Below are positions 53,508 through 62,009 of a stretch of DNA of 64,000 nucleotides, in pieces. The notes beneath the pieces were generated by a model. That model did not search any database, was not told the DNA's origin, and saw only the letters and a list, made by a program, of their open reading frames with translations. The DNA is from Psychrobacter jeotgali. GTDB taxonomy: Bacteria > Pseudomonadota > Gammaproteobacteria > Pseudomonadales > Moraxellaceae. The DNA is taken from NCBI RefSeq assembly GCF_904846315.1, contig NZ_CAJHAF010000001.1:558001-622000 (forward strand), read 5' to 3'. The position numbers and the translations under genes are program-made. Position 1 is the first letter of the stretch. Each line of letters begins with the position of its first letter.

Positions 53508-54917
53508 TTAAGCGGCTTTGCTACTATAACCAATTGAGCGAAAAGCAGTTTTTAAGTTGTCATTATGTTGCAGGATTTTTTGCTCAACTTTATCGTATTC
53601 ATGCTTAAGCTTTTCATCAACCTCATGCAAACGATCGGCAAAATCAGTCTTTTTCATCTCGACCGCTTTTGCTTTTAGTGCTTGCCATTCTTCTACCGTT
53701 TGCTTAAAGGCATCATATTCAAACTTGATACGATCTTGGAAGTTTTGCATAGCATGTGGGATGTCGATTCCGTCAGCGCTTACCTGCTCAATTTGCTGCT
53801 GGGCCCGTTTGAACTGCATTTGCACCTCAGCATGTTTGATTGTAGTATCATCGACGGTGCGCAGATCACTAGCTAGCCCAATTTTAGATAGACCAGCGAT
53901 CAGCCATTTAGTGGGATCATACTGCCACCATTTCACCCCATTACGATAGTCGTATTGGAAGAAGTGATGGTAGTTGTGATAACCCTCACCCCAAGTAGGG
54001 ATGGCTAAGATAAAGTTATCTCGAGCGCTATTGGTATCGGTATAAGGTTGGGTTCCAAGCATGTGGCATAGCGAGTTGATAAAGAAGGTAAAGTGATGGG
54101 TCAATACCAGACGCAATAGTCCAGCGAGGACCAAAGTACCCCAGACATCGCCTACTAACCAACCTACAGCAGCTACCAAACCAATATTGGTGGCCAATAC
54201 CCAAAGACCATAATACTTATGCTGAATTTGCAGCACTTTATCTTTAGTCAAGTCAGGAATGTTTTTGTAATCAAACTTACCACTAGGATAGTTGCGTAAC
54301 ATCCAACCAATATGGCTAAACCAAAATCCACGCTGTGCTGAATACGGGTCATCTAGACGGTCATCAACATGACGATGATGCGTACGGTGACCAGATACCC
54401 AGTCAAAGGCCGAGCCTTGCACTGCTAGTGTTGAGCCCAGCAATAAGAAGTTTTTCACCAATGGATGAGCTTTATAAGCACGGTGTGATAACAGACGGTG
54501 GTAGCCTGCAGTGATACTCATACCGGTCCATACCATAAAGGCACCAAATACTCCCCATACCGGTGCGCTTACTTGATGAGTAAATAGATACCACGGAGTG
54601 ATAATCGCTGCCGCAATGGGCGTTGCAACTAAAACAGTGGCTGGTATCCAGTTGATTGGTGCTTTTTTGAACTCAAGCTCACGCAGATCAAGTGTCTCAT
54701 TTTTAAAGGAGACCTCTTCGGCTTGACTGGAGTTGCGATTAGCATAATCACCAGCTGTGATAGGCTGCTCTTTTAGGGCCTGATTCGCTCTATTGGCATC
54801 AAACATCGTTTTGAAACGAGTCATTTGAGTGCCGGCAGTTTGGATGAGCGTGTCACCAGACTTGATAGCGAAACGTAAGCTTTTGAGCGGTAAGCCTATT
54901 ACTTTTTTTGCAATCAT
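53508..54917 (-). CDS. Membrane fatty-acid (acyl-CoA Delta9-type) desaturase
   Basis: 469 aa. The three histidine boxes of the SCD/desaturase family are HRLLSHRAYKAHP, HRTHHRHVDDRLDDPYSAQR and GEGYHNYHHFF. Hydrophobic segments lie between them (ATVLVATPIAAAIITPWYLF and VWGVFGAFMVWTGMSITAGY). A C-terminal coiled-coil-like tail of about 110 residues (rich in Lys/Glu/Gln) is longer than usual. It introduces a cis double bond into acyl chains, important in cold-adapted bacteria. A DesT-like palindrome lies upstream. Confidence 0.9.
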   Translation of the reverse strand: MIAKKVIGLPLKSLRFAIKSGDTLIQTAGTQMTRFKTMFDANRANQALKEQPITAGDYANRNSSQAEEVSFKNETLDLRELEFKKAPINWIPATVLVATPIAAAIITPWYLFTHQVSAPVWGVFGAFMVWTGMSITAGYHRLLSHRAYKAHPLVKNFLLLGSTLAVQGSAFDWVSGHRTHHRHVDDRLDDPYSAQRGFWFSHIGWMLRNYPSGKFDYKNIPDLTKDKVLQIQHKYYGLWVLATNIGLVAAVGWLVGDVWGTLVLAGLLRLVLTHHFTFFINSLCHMLGTQPYTDTNSARDNFILAIPTWGEGYHNYHHFFQYDYRNGVKWWQYDPTKWLIAGLSKIGLASDLRTVDDTTIKHAEVQMQFKRAQQQIEQVSADGIDIPHAMQNFQDRIKFEYDAFKQTVEEWQALKAKAVEMKKTDFADRLHEVDEKLKHEYDKVEQKILQHNDNLKTAFRSIGYSSKAA

Positions 54918-55277
54918 GTAATATTCCTAGTGGTATTGATTTCAGTCTCTATATTACCTTAAAAAAACAGTAAAGTGAACAGGTATGCACTAGAAAAATC
55001 TTAATAAATAACAATAACTTGTATAGTTTATAGCACAGATTTTTGTAAATACCCTGTTAGCTATCAGGTATTAGGTAAAAGTGTAATTTTTATGAAAAAG
55101 ATGTTAAGAGTAGCCGATAAGTTGAATGATAAACAAAAGTCTATCTAGGTAAACTTAAGAATAGTTTAATTAACTTTCTCTTATCAGGCGTTGATTAATA
55201 AATATTCTTAAGAAAATTAGCCATTACTTGGTTTCCTTGGGAATAGATTTAATTTTTACGTAGTTGAAACCATAGCA
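54918..55277. promoter_or_regulatory. Desaturase promoter region with DesT-like palindrome
   Basis: AGTGAACAGGTATGCACT (54974-54991) resembles the 18-bp operator bound by DesT/FabR-type unsaturated fatty-acid sensors as I recall it. It lies about 55 nt before the desaturase start. The rest of the 360-bp gap is AT-rich without a gene. Confidence 0.35.
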
Positions 55278-56027
55278 TTATAATAATAACTGAGTCGGAA
55301 TATCGGTAATAATGACATCCACTTGCCACTCAACAAGCTGCTTGATAGCAGCGATATCATTAACCGTCCATGCGCTGACAGCTAGGCCGTACCGATGACA
55401 GTTTTGAATGATACTTTTGTTGAGGAGTGGGTAGTAGATACCAAGCTGACGGCAACCGAGTTGCAAAGCAGTATTGGGTGCAAATCTTAATAATGGTGCT
55501 TCTCGCACCAAAAATCCACGCGGTATGTGGGAGAGTAATTTGCTGCGTTGAAGCTGGGCTAGCAGCCGCTCATCAAAACTGGTCAAAACAATAGGCAAGT
55601 TTGCAAAGGGAGTGTCTAACAGATTATAAGTTAAGGCTTGTATAAATTTAAGATAGTTGGTGCGATTGTGGGTTTTCATTTCAAGCTCGATATGAGCGAA
55701 AGAATTGAGTTTCGGGGCCGAAAATGCAGACAGTGCTTGTCCTAATGTATCTAAGGTCATAATTTGATGCCCTCCTTGCAGATTACGCTGAATCTCAGAA
55801 AGATTCAGTTGATCTACTCGTGCTTGCAAGCCGCATAGGCGCTGTAAAGTGTCATCATGAAAGACGATAAGGTGACCGTCAGCCGTGAGCTGCACATCAA
55901 ACTCAACGCCTGCTAAGCCCTTTTTTTGTAGATTATGCGCATGCTGAAAGCCAAATAAGGTGTTTTCCAAAGCCTCATTACGGGCTCCGCGATGACCTAA
56001 AAGGAGGGTGTTTCCTAAATTTATCAT
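55278..56027 (-). CDS. Glycerophosphodiester phosphodiesterase
   Basis: 249 aa. GHRGARNEALENTLFGFQHA (catalytic HRG and ENT) at about residues 12-31, GVEFDVQLTADGHLIVFHDD (E-x-D metal ligands and the catalytic HD), LCGLQARVDQL and SAWTVNDIAAIKQLVEWQVD at the C-terminus define the UgpQ-type GDPD. It hydrolyses glycerophosphodiesters to glycerol-3-phosphate. Cytoplasmic, no signal peptide. A divergent lipoprotein gene lies 330 nt away. Confidence 0.92.
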   Translation of the reverse strand: MINLGNTLLLGHRGARNEALENTLFGFQHAHNLQKKGLAGVEFDVQLTADGHLIVFHDDTLQRLCGLQARVDQLNLSEIQRNLQGGHQIMTLDTLGQALSAFSAPKLNSFAHIELEMKTHNRTNYLKFIQALTYNLLDTPFANLPIVLTSFDERLLAQLQRSKLLSHIPRGFLVREAPLLRFAPNTALQLGCRQLGIYYPLLNKSIIQNCHRYGLAVSAWTVNDIAAIKQLVEWQVDVIITDIPTQLLL

Positions 56028-56356
56028 AAGTTAGTAGCTTAAACTAAAGAATAGGGTGTTTAAAATAAGCGGTCTAGCAGCGTAACGGCTTTCTTAATTT
56101 GTTGCGTTTTTGCAACTACAATACTGTTTTTAGGTAGGGATGGCGCCGATTTGTACAGCAGCCGTTTACTTTGCTGACCTATTCTCTCAAAACTCGTATA
56201 ATAGCGGGATTTTAGTATTTAGTATAAAATAAATAGTTACCGTGTCTATCTATAGCGTTATACAACATAGCGTTATACAACGCTTTTTATGATAATTTTA
56301 TCGAGATAAAGATCGCTGGCAAGGGTAGTCGTTAGCAAATCAGGAGTAAGGCAAGT
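56028..56356. promoter_or_regulatory. Divergent intergenic region with tandem 15-nt repeat
   Basis: TAGCGTTATACAACA and TAGCGTTATACAACG stand in tandem (56253-56282), followed by CTTTTT. A TATAAT box lies at 56197-56202. The region should hold the promoters of the GDPD gene and the lipoprotein gene. Confidence 0.35.
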
Positions 56357-57310
56357 ATGAGCGTAGTGAATAAAAAATGGCATAAATGGCAGCGCATTGC
56401 TGGTATCGGTCTGGTATGCAGCTTGGCTGTTGCTGGCTGTAATCGCTCAGATAATGCCGAAGATCAAGATAATCTGGAAACTGCTGATGCGACCACGGCC
56501 CAGCCAACAGTAGATAATAGTGAGGTTGCACCTGCCATAAGATGTGATAACCCAATGGTACAAGATCGTCTGAAATCGGCTCTAGAGAGTACGCTTGAAC
56601 GGCAAGCTCAGGTTTTTGCTGCAAACTATGCAAACAACGCTGGTTTTGATCTAGATGACGATATTGTTGAAGACAAAGTCGATAATATTTTAATTGATGT
56701 ACAAAATGCAGCAGTCTTACAAGAAACCAATAGTAATGGTATTACCACCTGTCAAGCTAGCGTTAGTATGACGTTAGCAAGTGAGGACTTGTACCAAGCA
56801 AGCCAAGTACATTCGGCTAATAATAAGCCAAGTTTACAGTCTCGTTTAGCGCAAAACAATATTCGTATTAATAACAATATGCTAATCGATGATGCCTTTA
56901 CCTATATCGTTGGCGTTCAAGAGGGTCAAGTACGCGTCCGTATCGCAGGTCAACCTGCTTTGATCAATATAGTCTCTGATATTATGGCAGGCTCGGCTTT
57001 TGGGTCAGTTATGGAGGAACAAAGAGCTGAACGCCAAGCACAACAAGCAGAAGCTCGCCGCCGTCAAGCGGCTCAAATTGCCCAAGAAAATGAGGCCAGA
57101 CGTCAGGCGCAAATGGTGACACCGGTTGAACCTATCGATCCGATTAGACCGGCAACTCCGCCTACGATTAATAATGAGGGTAGCCAAGCTGCAACACCAC
57201 CAGCACCCGATACACGTGCCAATGCCAAAACCCCGGTAGCACCAAAAACCACACCTAAGGATGACAGCATCGATATGGTGATCGTTGAGGATGAAAGCGC
57301 TACTTATTGA
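56357..57310 (+). CDS. Lipoprotein of unknown function
   Basis: 317 aa. The signal peptide with lipobox LAVAGC is at about residues 23-28, then an acidic linker. A globular central domain has two Cys (AIRCDNPMVQDRLKSALEST and NGITTCQASVSMTLASEDLY), followed by an Arg/Gln/Ala-rich helical stretch (EEQRAERQAQQAEARRRQAA) and a Pro/Thr-rich tail. GGAGTAAGG precedes the ATG. It shares a bidirectional terminator with the cobalamin adenosyltransferase gene. Function unknown. Confidence 0.7.
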   Translation: MSVVNKKWHKWQRIAGIGLVCSLAVAGCNRSDNAEDQDNLETADATTAQPTVDNSEVAPAIRCDNPMVQDRLKSALESTLERQAQVFAANYANNAGFDLDDDIVEDKVDNILIDVQNAAVLQETNSNGITTCQASVSMTLASEDLYQASQVHSANNKPSLQSRLAQNNIRINNNMLIDDAFTYIVGVQEGQVRVRIAGQPALINIVSDIMAGSAFGSVMEEQRAERQAQQAEARRRQAAQIAQENEARRQAQMVTPVEPIDPIRPATPPTINNEGSQAATPPAPDTRANAKTPVAPKTTPKDDSIDMVIVEDESATY

Positions 57311-57352
57311 TACGGTGATGTCATACCTTATTAAATTATGATGCATGTAAAT

Positions 57353-57387
57353 AAAAAGTCCGCAACTTTATAAGTTGCGGACTTTTT
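57353..57387. terminator. Bidirectional terminator
   Basis: The 16-bp perfect stem AAAAAGTCCGCAACTT/AAGTTGCGGACTTTTT with a 3-nt loop lies between two converging genes. Confidence 0.9.
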
Positions 57388-57402
57388 GATGGTTTTTATG
57401 AC

Positions 57403-58017
57403 CTATAAATTTTGTAACACTTGATTATCCCACAGCACTTCGGTAACTTGCTCAGGATCGGTACAGAAACGAGCGGCCACAAATAGCCAGTCAGATAATC
57501 GATTAATCAAACTGACTGCGGTATTACGGATAGCTTCTGGGCGCTGCTGCTGTAACTGCACTGCTTGACGCTCAGCACGGCGGCACACAGTACGAGCCAC
57601 ATGCAGCTGACTGACCAATACTGAACCTGTTGGTAAGATGAAATCTTTTAGTGCTGGTAAAGTGTTATTCATGCTATCAATTTGCTGCTCTAGCCAGCCG
57701 ATATGAGTCGCAATGATACCTTCGTATTCAGGCATAGCCAGCTCGCCGCCAACGTTAAACAACAAATGCTGAATAATCACTAAGGCTTGCTGAAAGTCTG
57801 CGCCGGCTTGCTGTTGCAAACGGGCTGGCAGTTTTTGCTGATCAGTTATCGCCTGCTTGAGATGCGCACGTACCAAGCCAATATGTGAATTAAGCTCGTC
57901 AACATCGCCCATTACGTTGAACAGACTATCAGCCTTACTCATACGGCTACCATCCGCCATGCCGGTACTGCCGTCGTCGCCTGTACGAGTGTATATTTTA
58001 CTTAAGCGATTGCCCAT
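57403..58017 (-). CDS. Cob(I)alamin adenosyltransferase (PduO type)
   Basis: 204 aa. IYTRTGDDGSTGMADGSRMS (ATP-binding N-terminus), NVMGDVDELNSHIGLVRAHL, FILPTGSVLVSQLHVARTVC (FxLPGG-like with Gly to Thr/Gly), RRAERQAVQL and LINRLSDWLFVAARF are the PduO-type signature. It makes adenosylcobalamin from ATP and cob(I)alamin. GGAAAC precedes the ATG. Confidence 0.93.
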   Translation of the reverse strand: MGNRLSKIYTRTGDDGSTGMADGSRMSKADSLFNVMGDVDELNSHIGLVRAHLKQAITDQQKLPARLQQQAGADFQQALVIIQHLLFNVGGELAMPEYEGIIATHIGWLEQQIDSMNNTLPALKDFILPTGSVLVSQLHVARTVCRRAERQAVQLQQQRPEAIRNTAVSLINRLSDWLFVAARFCTDPEQVTEVLWDNQVLQNL

Positions 58018-58301
58018 GATGTTTCCTTTGTGGTCATTAGATATGGTTGATAATTAAATACAGTGAGTTATGGTCAGAATTGGCCTTTTTAAGCTCAATA
58101 CACACGACAGCATAACGTGTCTATTAACGTGGCCATTATAGTATTTTAGTGTTATTTTCGCTAAGATAGCGGCTTACTATGATGGTTAGTACCCTAATTA
58201 ATAAAAAGGACTGCCACTATAGTTCTAATTCACAAAATTATATGACCTTAAATTTATATGGCATTAAATAAAGTTATTTTCATTCAAAAGGCTATCTTAT
58301 T

Positions 58302-59762
58302 ATGACCACATCTCTTGCTGATGCGATGACGCCGCTGTCTATTTATGATTCATTATCGGGGCGTAAGCAGCCATTTAAACCGCTTAATGAAGGACAAGTA
58401 GGTATGTATGTTTGCGGAATGACGGTTTACGATTACTGTCATATTGGTCATGCTCGGGTAATGGTCGCCTTTGATATGGTAGTGCGCTGGCTCAAACAGT
58501 TGGGTTATGACGTTAACTATATTCGTAATATTACCGATATTGATGACAAGATTATTGCCCGTGCCAATGAAAATAACGAAGATATTGGCGCATTGACCCA
58601 GCGATTTATCAAAGCGATGCATGAAGATGCCGCGGCGCTTGGCTGCTTGACGCCTAACAGCGAGCCGCGTGCCACCGATTATATCGATGAGATGCAGCAA
58701 ATGATTGAGACCCTAGTTAACGGTGAGTATGCTTATGCTGGTAATAATGGCGATGTCTATTATGCCGTCGATAGCTTTGCTGATTATGGCAAACTCTCCA
58801 AGCGTAACCTTGATGATATGCAAGCAGGCTCACGGGTAGATGTGGAAACTGACAAGCGCAATCCGTTTGACTTTGTGCTGTGGAAAGCGGCAAAACCTAA
58901 TGAGCCGCAGTGGGCTTCTCCTTGGGGACAAGGGCGTCCAGGCTGGCATATTGAATGCTCAGCGATGTCGACTAAGTGCTTGGGCAATACTTTTGATATT
59001 CATGGCGGTGGGCATGATTTACAATTTCCGCATCATGAAAATGAGATTGCTCAATCTGAAGCGGCTACCGGCTGTGAGTATGCGCGTAATTGGATGCATG
59101 TGGGCTTTATTAATGTTGATGGTGAAAAGATGTCCAAGTCTTTGGGTAACTTTTTTACCATTCGTGAGGTGACTGCAAAATATAACCCCGAGACCGTACG
59201 CTTCTTTTTATTATCGAGCCATTATCGTAGTCAGGTCAATTTCTCTGATAGTGCTTTAGATGAAGCGCATAATAGCCTAAGCAGATTATATAATGCGCTT
59301 AAAATTGCGGAACAACAGCAAAATCAAACCTTAGAGATTGATGATCAATTAATCAATCAAACTTATAAAAGCGCAGCAGGACAAGCCTTCACCACAGCCA
59401 TGAACGATGACTTTAATAGCTCCGCAGCTATCAGTGTACTGTTTGGGCTGGCAAGTGAGATCAATAAAGCGGTGAAAGCTGAAGATACTGCCAAAGCATG
59501 GCAAGCGGCGCAGCAGCTGAAAGTATTGGCCAAGTCGCTGAATATACTACAACAACCAGCAAAGCAGTTTTTGCAAGCCGTGATTGGCGAAAAGGCTGAG
59601 GATGGTCTTAGTGATACGGTTATCGATGAGCTCATTATTGAACGCAGCGACGCCAAAGCCAATAAGAACTTTGCTCGGGCAGACGAGATACGCGATCAGT
59701 TAAAACAAGCGGGCATTGAGCTTGAAGATAGCCGCGCTGGAACGACATGGCGCCGTGCCTAA
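58302..59762 (+). CDS. cysS: Cysteinyl-tRNA synthetase
   Basis: 486 aa, normal length. [20 protein letters not shown] holds the HIGH signature and a zinc Cys, [12 protein letters not shown] the second zinc ligand, [20 protein letters not shown] the remaining ligands, and [14 protein letters not shown] the KMSKS loop. The C-terminal DALR and anticodon-binding domains follow. It charges tRNA-Cys. Confidence 0.97.
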   Translation: MTTSLADAMTPLSIYDSLSGRKQPFKPLNEGQVGMYVCGMTVYDYCHIGHARVMVAFDMVVRWLKQLGYDVNYIRNITDIDDKIIARANENNEDIGALTQRFIKAMHEDAAALGCLTPNSEPRATDYIDEMQQMIETLVNGEYAYAGNNGDVYYAVDSFADYGKLSKRNLDDMQAGSRVDVETDKRNPFDFVLWKAAKPNEPQWASPWGQGRPGWHIECSAMSTKCLGNTFDIHGGGHDLQFPHHENEIAQSEAATGCEYARNWMHVGFINVDGEKMSKSLGNFFTIREVTAKYNPETVRFFLLSSHYRSQVNFSDSALDEAHNSLSRLYNALKIAEQQQNQTLEIDDQLINQTYKSAAGQAFTTAMNDDFNSSAAISVLFGLASEINKAVKAEDTAKAWQAAQQLKVLAKSLNILQQPAKQFLQAVIGEKAEDGLSDTVIDELIIERSDAKANKNFARADEIRDQLKQAGIELEDSRAGTTWRRA

Positions 59763-59836
59763 GCACTGGATCTAAGTATCCTTTTTAAATACTGTGTCTA
59801 ATACCATGCCGTTTCAAGTACCAAATCTAACAAATT

Positions 59837-59863
59837 AAGTCAGCTTAACGCTGGCTTTTTTTT
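59837..59863 (+). terminator. Terminator of cysS (copy 1 of duplicated module)
   Basis: AGTCAGC, TTAAC, GCTGGCT and eight T. The surrounding 50 nt recur almost unchanged at 61919-61971. Confidence 0.75.
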
Positions 59864-59914
59864 GTGTACTGTTTTAGCTTATCTTTAAAACAGGTTGATA
59901 GGTGATGTAACTTT

Positions 59915-61828
59915 ATGCCGTTAATTATATTTTTGTTAATCACGACTTTTAGTCTCATTTCTTTTCCGCTCAATGCGGCAACGAATGAGGGCAGTGCAGC
60001 TGCAAATTCCAGTAACTTACAAACTCAAGCTGGGCTGCAACCGCAAGCGCACAATAATCCTGACGGCTTGATAGAGTATATTGGGCAAGAAATTGAGGCC
60101 TTGAAAGAACAAGGGCTTGATTTACCTGACAGCGTGAGTGAGGCTTTAGAGTCCACGGAAAAAGTGGAAGCTGCAAAGCAAGCGGATAAGCTGCAAGCAG
60201 AGAGTGAGCTCAAAGGCAAATACAATGAGAACTACTACCTACTAGATGAGCTCAATACCGGTTTGTCGCCCTTATCACCACCGCCAAATCTACTGACACC
60301 GATGGCAACTTTAGAATTTTTTCATACAGCGGCAACGCTGGGTAACTTTGAGCTGGCGGCTTATGCGCTAAATATGAATTTGTTTGATCTCAGCACTCAA
60401 TCTACACGAGGCGCTGAGTTGGCCGAACGCTTTGATTTTTTATTAAATAGAAAGAATCTTTATACTTTTAGTAAGTTACCTGATCGTCCCGATGGCTTGG
60501 TTGAGCCTCCTTTTGGTGGGGGCACTAATATTCATGGTATTGCGCGGCGCTCTATTCGTCTTGGCAATATAGAGTTTCATGGACAACGAATACCAATATT
60601 TGTTGAACGAGTAAAAGTGAATGACAATACGCCTGTTTGGGTATTCTCCGCCCAAACGGTCAGTCATATTGACAAGCTTTATGAGCAATATAAACCTGCA
60701 GAGTTTGAGCGCTATTTACCTAACTTATTGACCATGAGGTTTTTCGGTATTGCTGTTTGGGAGCTGTTAGCGTTACTGACTTTCCTCATGACGACGATGG
60801 GATTGGGCTGGGTAGTGAGTAGGCTCACTGGTAAGTTCATAAACTACTTTGCCAAAGATGAAGATCTCTCTAAAATCGGTTATAAGAAAAGCCTTACCGA
60901 ACTAATTAATAAGTTTACCGTACCGCTAACCTTTACCATCAGCTTCTCTTTAGTTTTTATTCTAGTTTCAGGCGGTTTCCCTTTTATAGAAGCGATTGCA
61001 ACGTCAACTCGACCTATCATATGGATAGCTTTAGTAATAAGTGTGCTATGGCTTGGAATTCGTATTATCAACTTTTTTGCTAATCGATATGAAGACATTC
61101 AAATTGAAAGCTTGGATGAAGAAGCCTATGACGAATATCGTAGACGCAGCACCTATTTATCCATATTTCGGCGAGTCTTTATTTTTGTTATGGTGTTAGG
61201 CAGTATCTGGATTGGTCTTAGTGAATTCGTTAATCTTGAAGGGCTTGGCAAGACCTTATTGACCTCAGCAGGTATTTTGAGTGTGATTATCGGTATTGCG
61301 GCCCAGCCGACACTTGGTAATATCGTCGCTGGCATACAGATAGCTATGACTCAGCCTGTACGTATTGGCGATACGATCATGTACGAGGGCAATTGGAGTA
61401 CTATTGAGGACTTGGGTTATACCTATGCAACGATCAAAACCTGGGATGAGCGTCGATTATTTGTACCGATGCGGCATTTTGTTTCACATACGGTTGAGAA
61501 CTGGTCGCATCCTGAGTCTCATCAAACCCGTACTATCTCTTTATTGGTAGATTACGGCATAAATGTTGATGATATTCGGCAAAAATATATCGAAGTGGTC
61601 AAAGCTAGTGAGTATTGGGATGGTAAGACTGAGCCTATGCTACAAGTATTATCGGTAGCTCGAGATACTATTGAGCTATATGGCACACTTGCAGCGCAAG
61701 ATCCTAATCAAGCTTGGATGCTGGAGTGCGAAGTACGTGAGCGGATGTTGGCTTACCTTTATGATAAGCAAACGCCTTATCTACCCGCTGAGCGTGTAGC
61801 TTTGCAAAAGAATAATATCGATGAGTAA
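59915..61828 (+). CDS. MscS-family mechanosensitive channel
   Basis: 637 aa. The signal peptide (LIIFLLITTFSLISFPLNA) is followed by a periplasmic domain of about 250 residues, then membrane segments at about 270-290, 330-350 and 365-385 and a pore region LLTSAGILSVIIGIAAQPTL, GNIVAGIQIAMTQPVRIGDT (the Gly/Ala-rich TM3 and start of the beta domain). WSTIEDLGYTYATIKTWDER is the beta-domain strand of MscS. It opens on hypo-osmotic shock. A close paralogue follows. Confidence 0.9.
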   Translation: MPLIIFLLITTFSLISFPLNAATNEGSAAANSSNLQTQAGLQPQAHNNPDGLIEYIGQEIEALKEQGLDLPDSVSEALESTEKVEAAKQADKLQAESELKGKYNENYYLLDELNTGLSPLSPPPNLLTPMATLEFFHTAATLGNFELAAYALNMNLFDLSTQSTRGAELAERFDFLLNRKNLYTFSKLPDRPDGLVEPPFGGGTNIHGIARRSIRLGNIEFHGQRIPIFVERVKVNDNTPVWVFSAQTVSHIDKLYEQYKPAEFERYLPNLLTMRFFGIAVWELLALLTFLMTTMGLGWVVSRLTGKFINYFAKDEDLSKIGYKKSLTELINKFTVPLTFTISFSLVFILVSGGFPFIEAIATSTRPIIWIALVISVLWLGIRIINFFANRYEDIQIESLDEEAYDEYRRRSTYLSIFRRVFIFVMVLGSIWIGLSEFVNLEGLGKTLLTSAGILSVIIGIAAQPTLGNIVAGIQIAMTQPVRIGDTIMYEGNWSTIEDLGYTYATIKTWDERRLFVPMRHFVSHTVENWSHPESHQTRTISLLVDYGINVDDIRQKYIEVVKASEYWDGKTEPMLQVLSVARDTIELYGTLAAQDPNQAWMLECEVRERMLAYLYDKQTPYLPAERVALQKNNIDE

Positions 61829-61918
61829 ATTAATTTGAAAAGTAAATTAGTTAGGATTAATAAGAGTTTCATCAAAATAATTATTAAGTTAGAAACGCTA
61901 TACATAAAGTACGCTTAC

Positions 61919-61971
61919 TAACAAATTAAGTCAGCTTAACGCTGGCTTTTTTTGGTGTACTGTTTTAAGTT
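61919..61971 (+). repeat. Second copy of the cysS-terminator module
   Basis: AACAAATTAAGTCAGCTTAA and CGCTGGCTTTTTTTGGTGTA repeat the sequence at 59828-59880 with one or two changes, so the terminator was duplicated together with the mscS gene. Confidence 0.85.
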
Positions 61972-62009
61972 AATCAAATATCAAGACTAACTATACTAAG
62001 AAACTTCAT

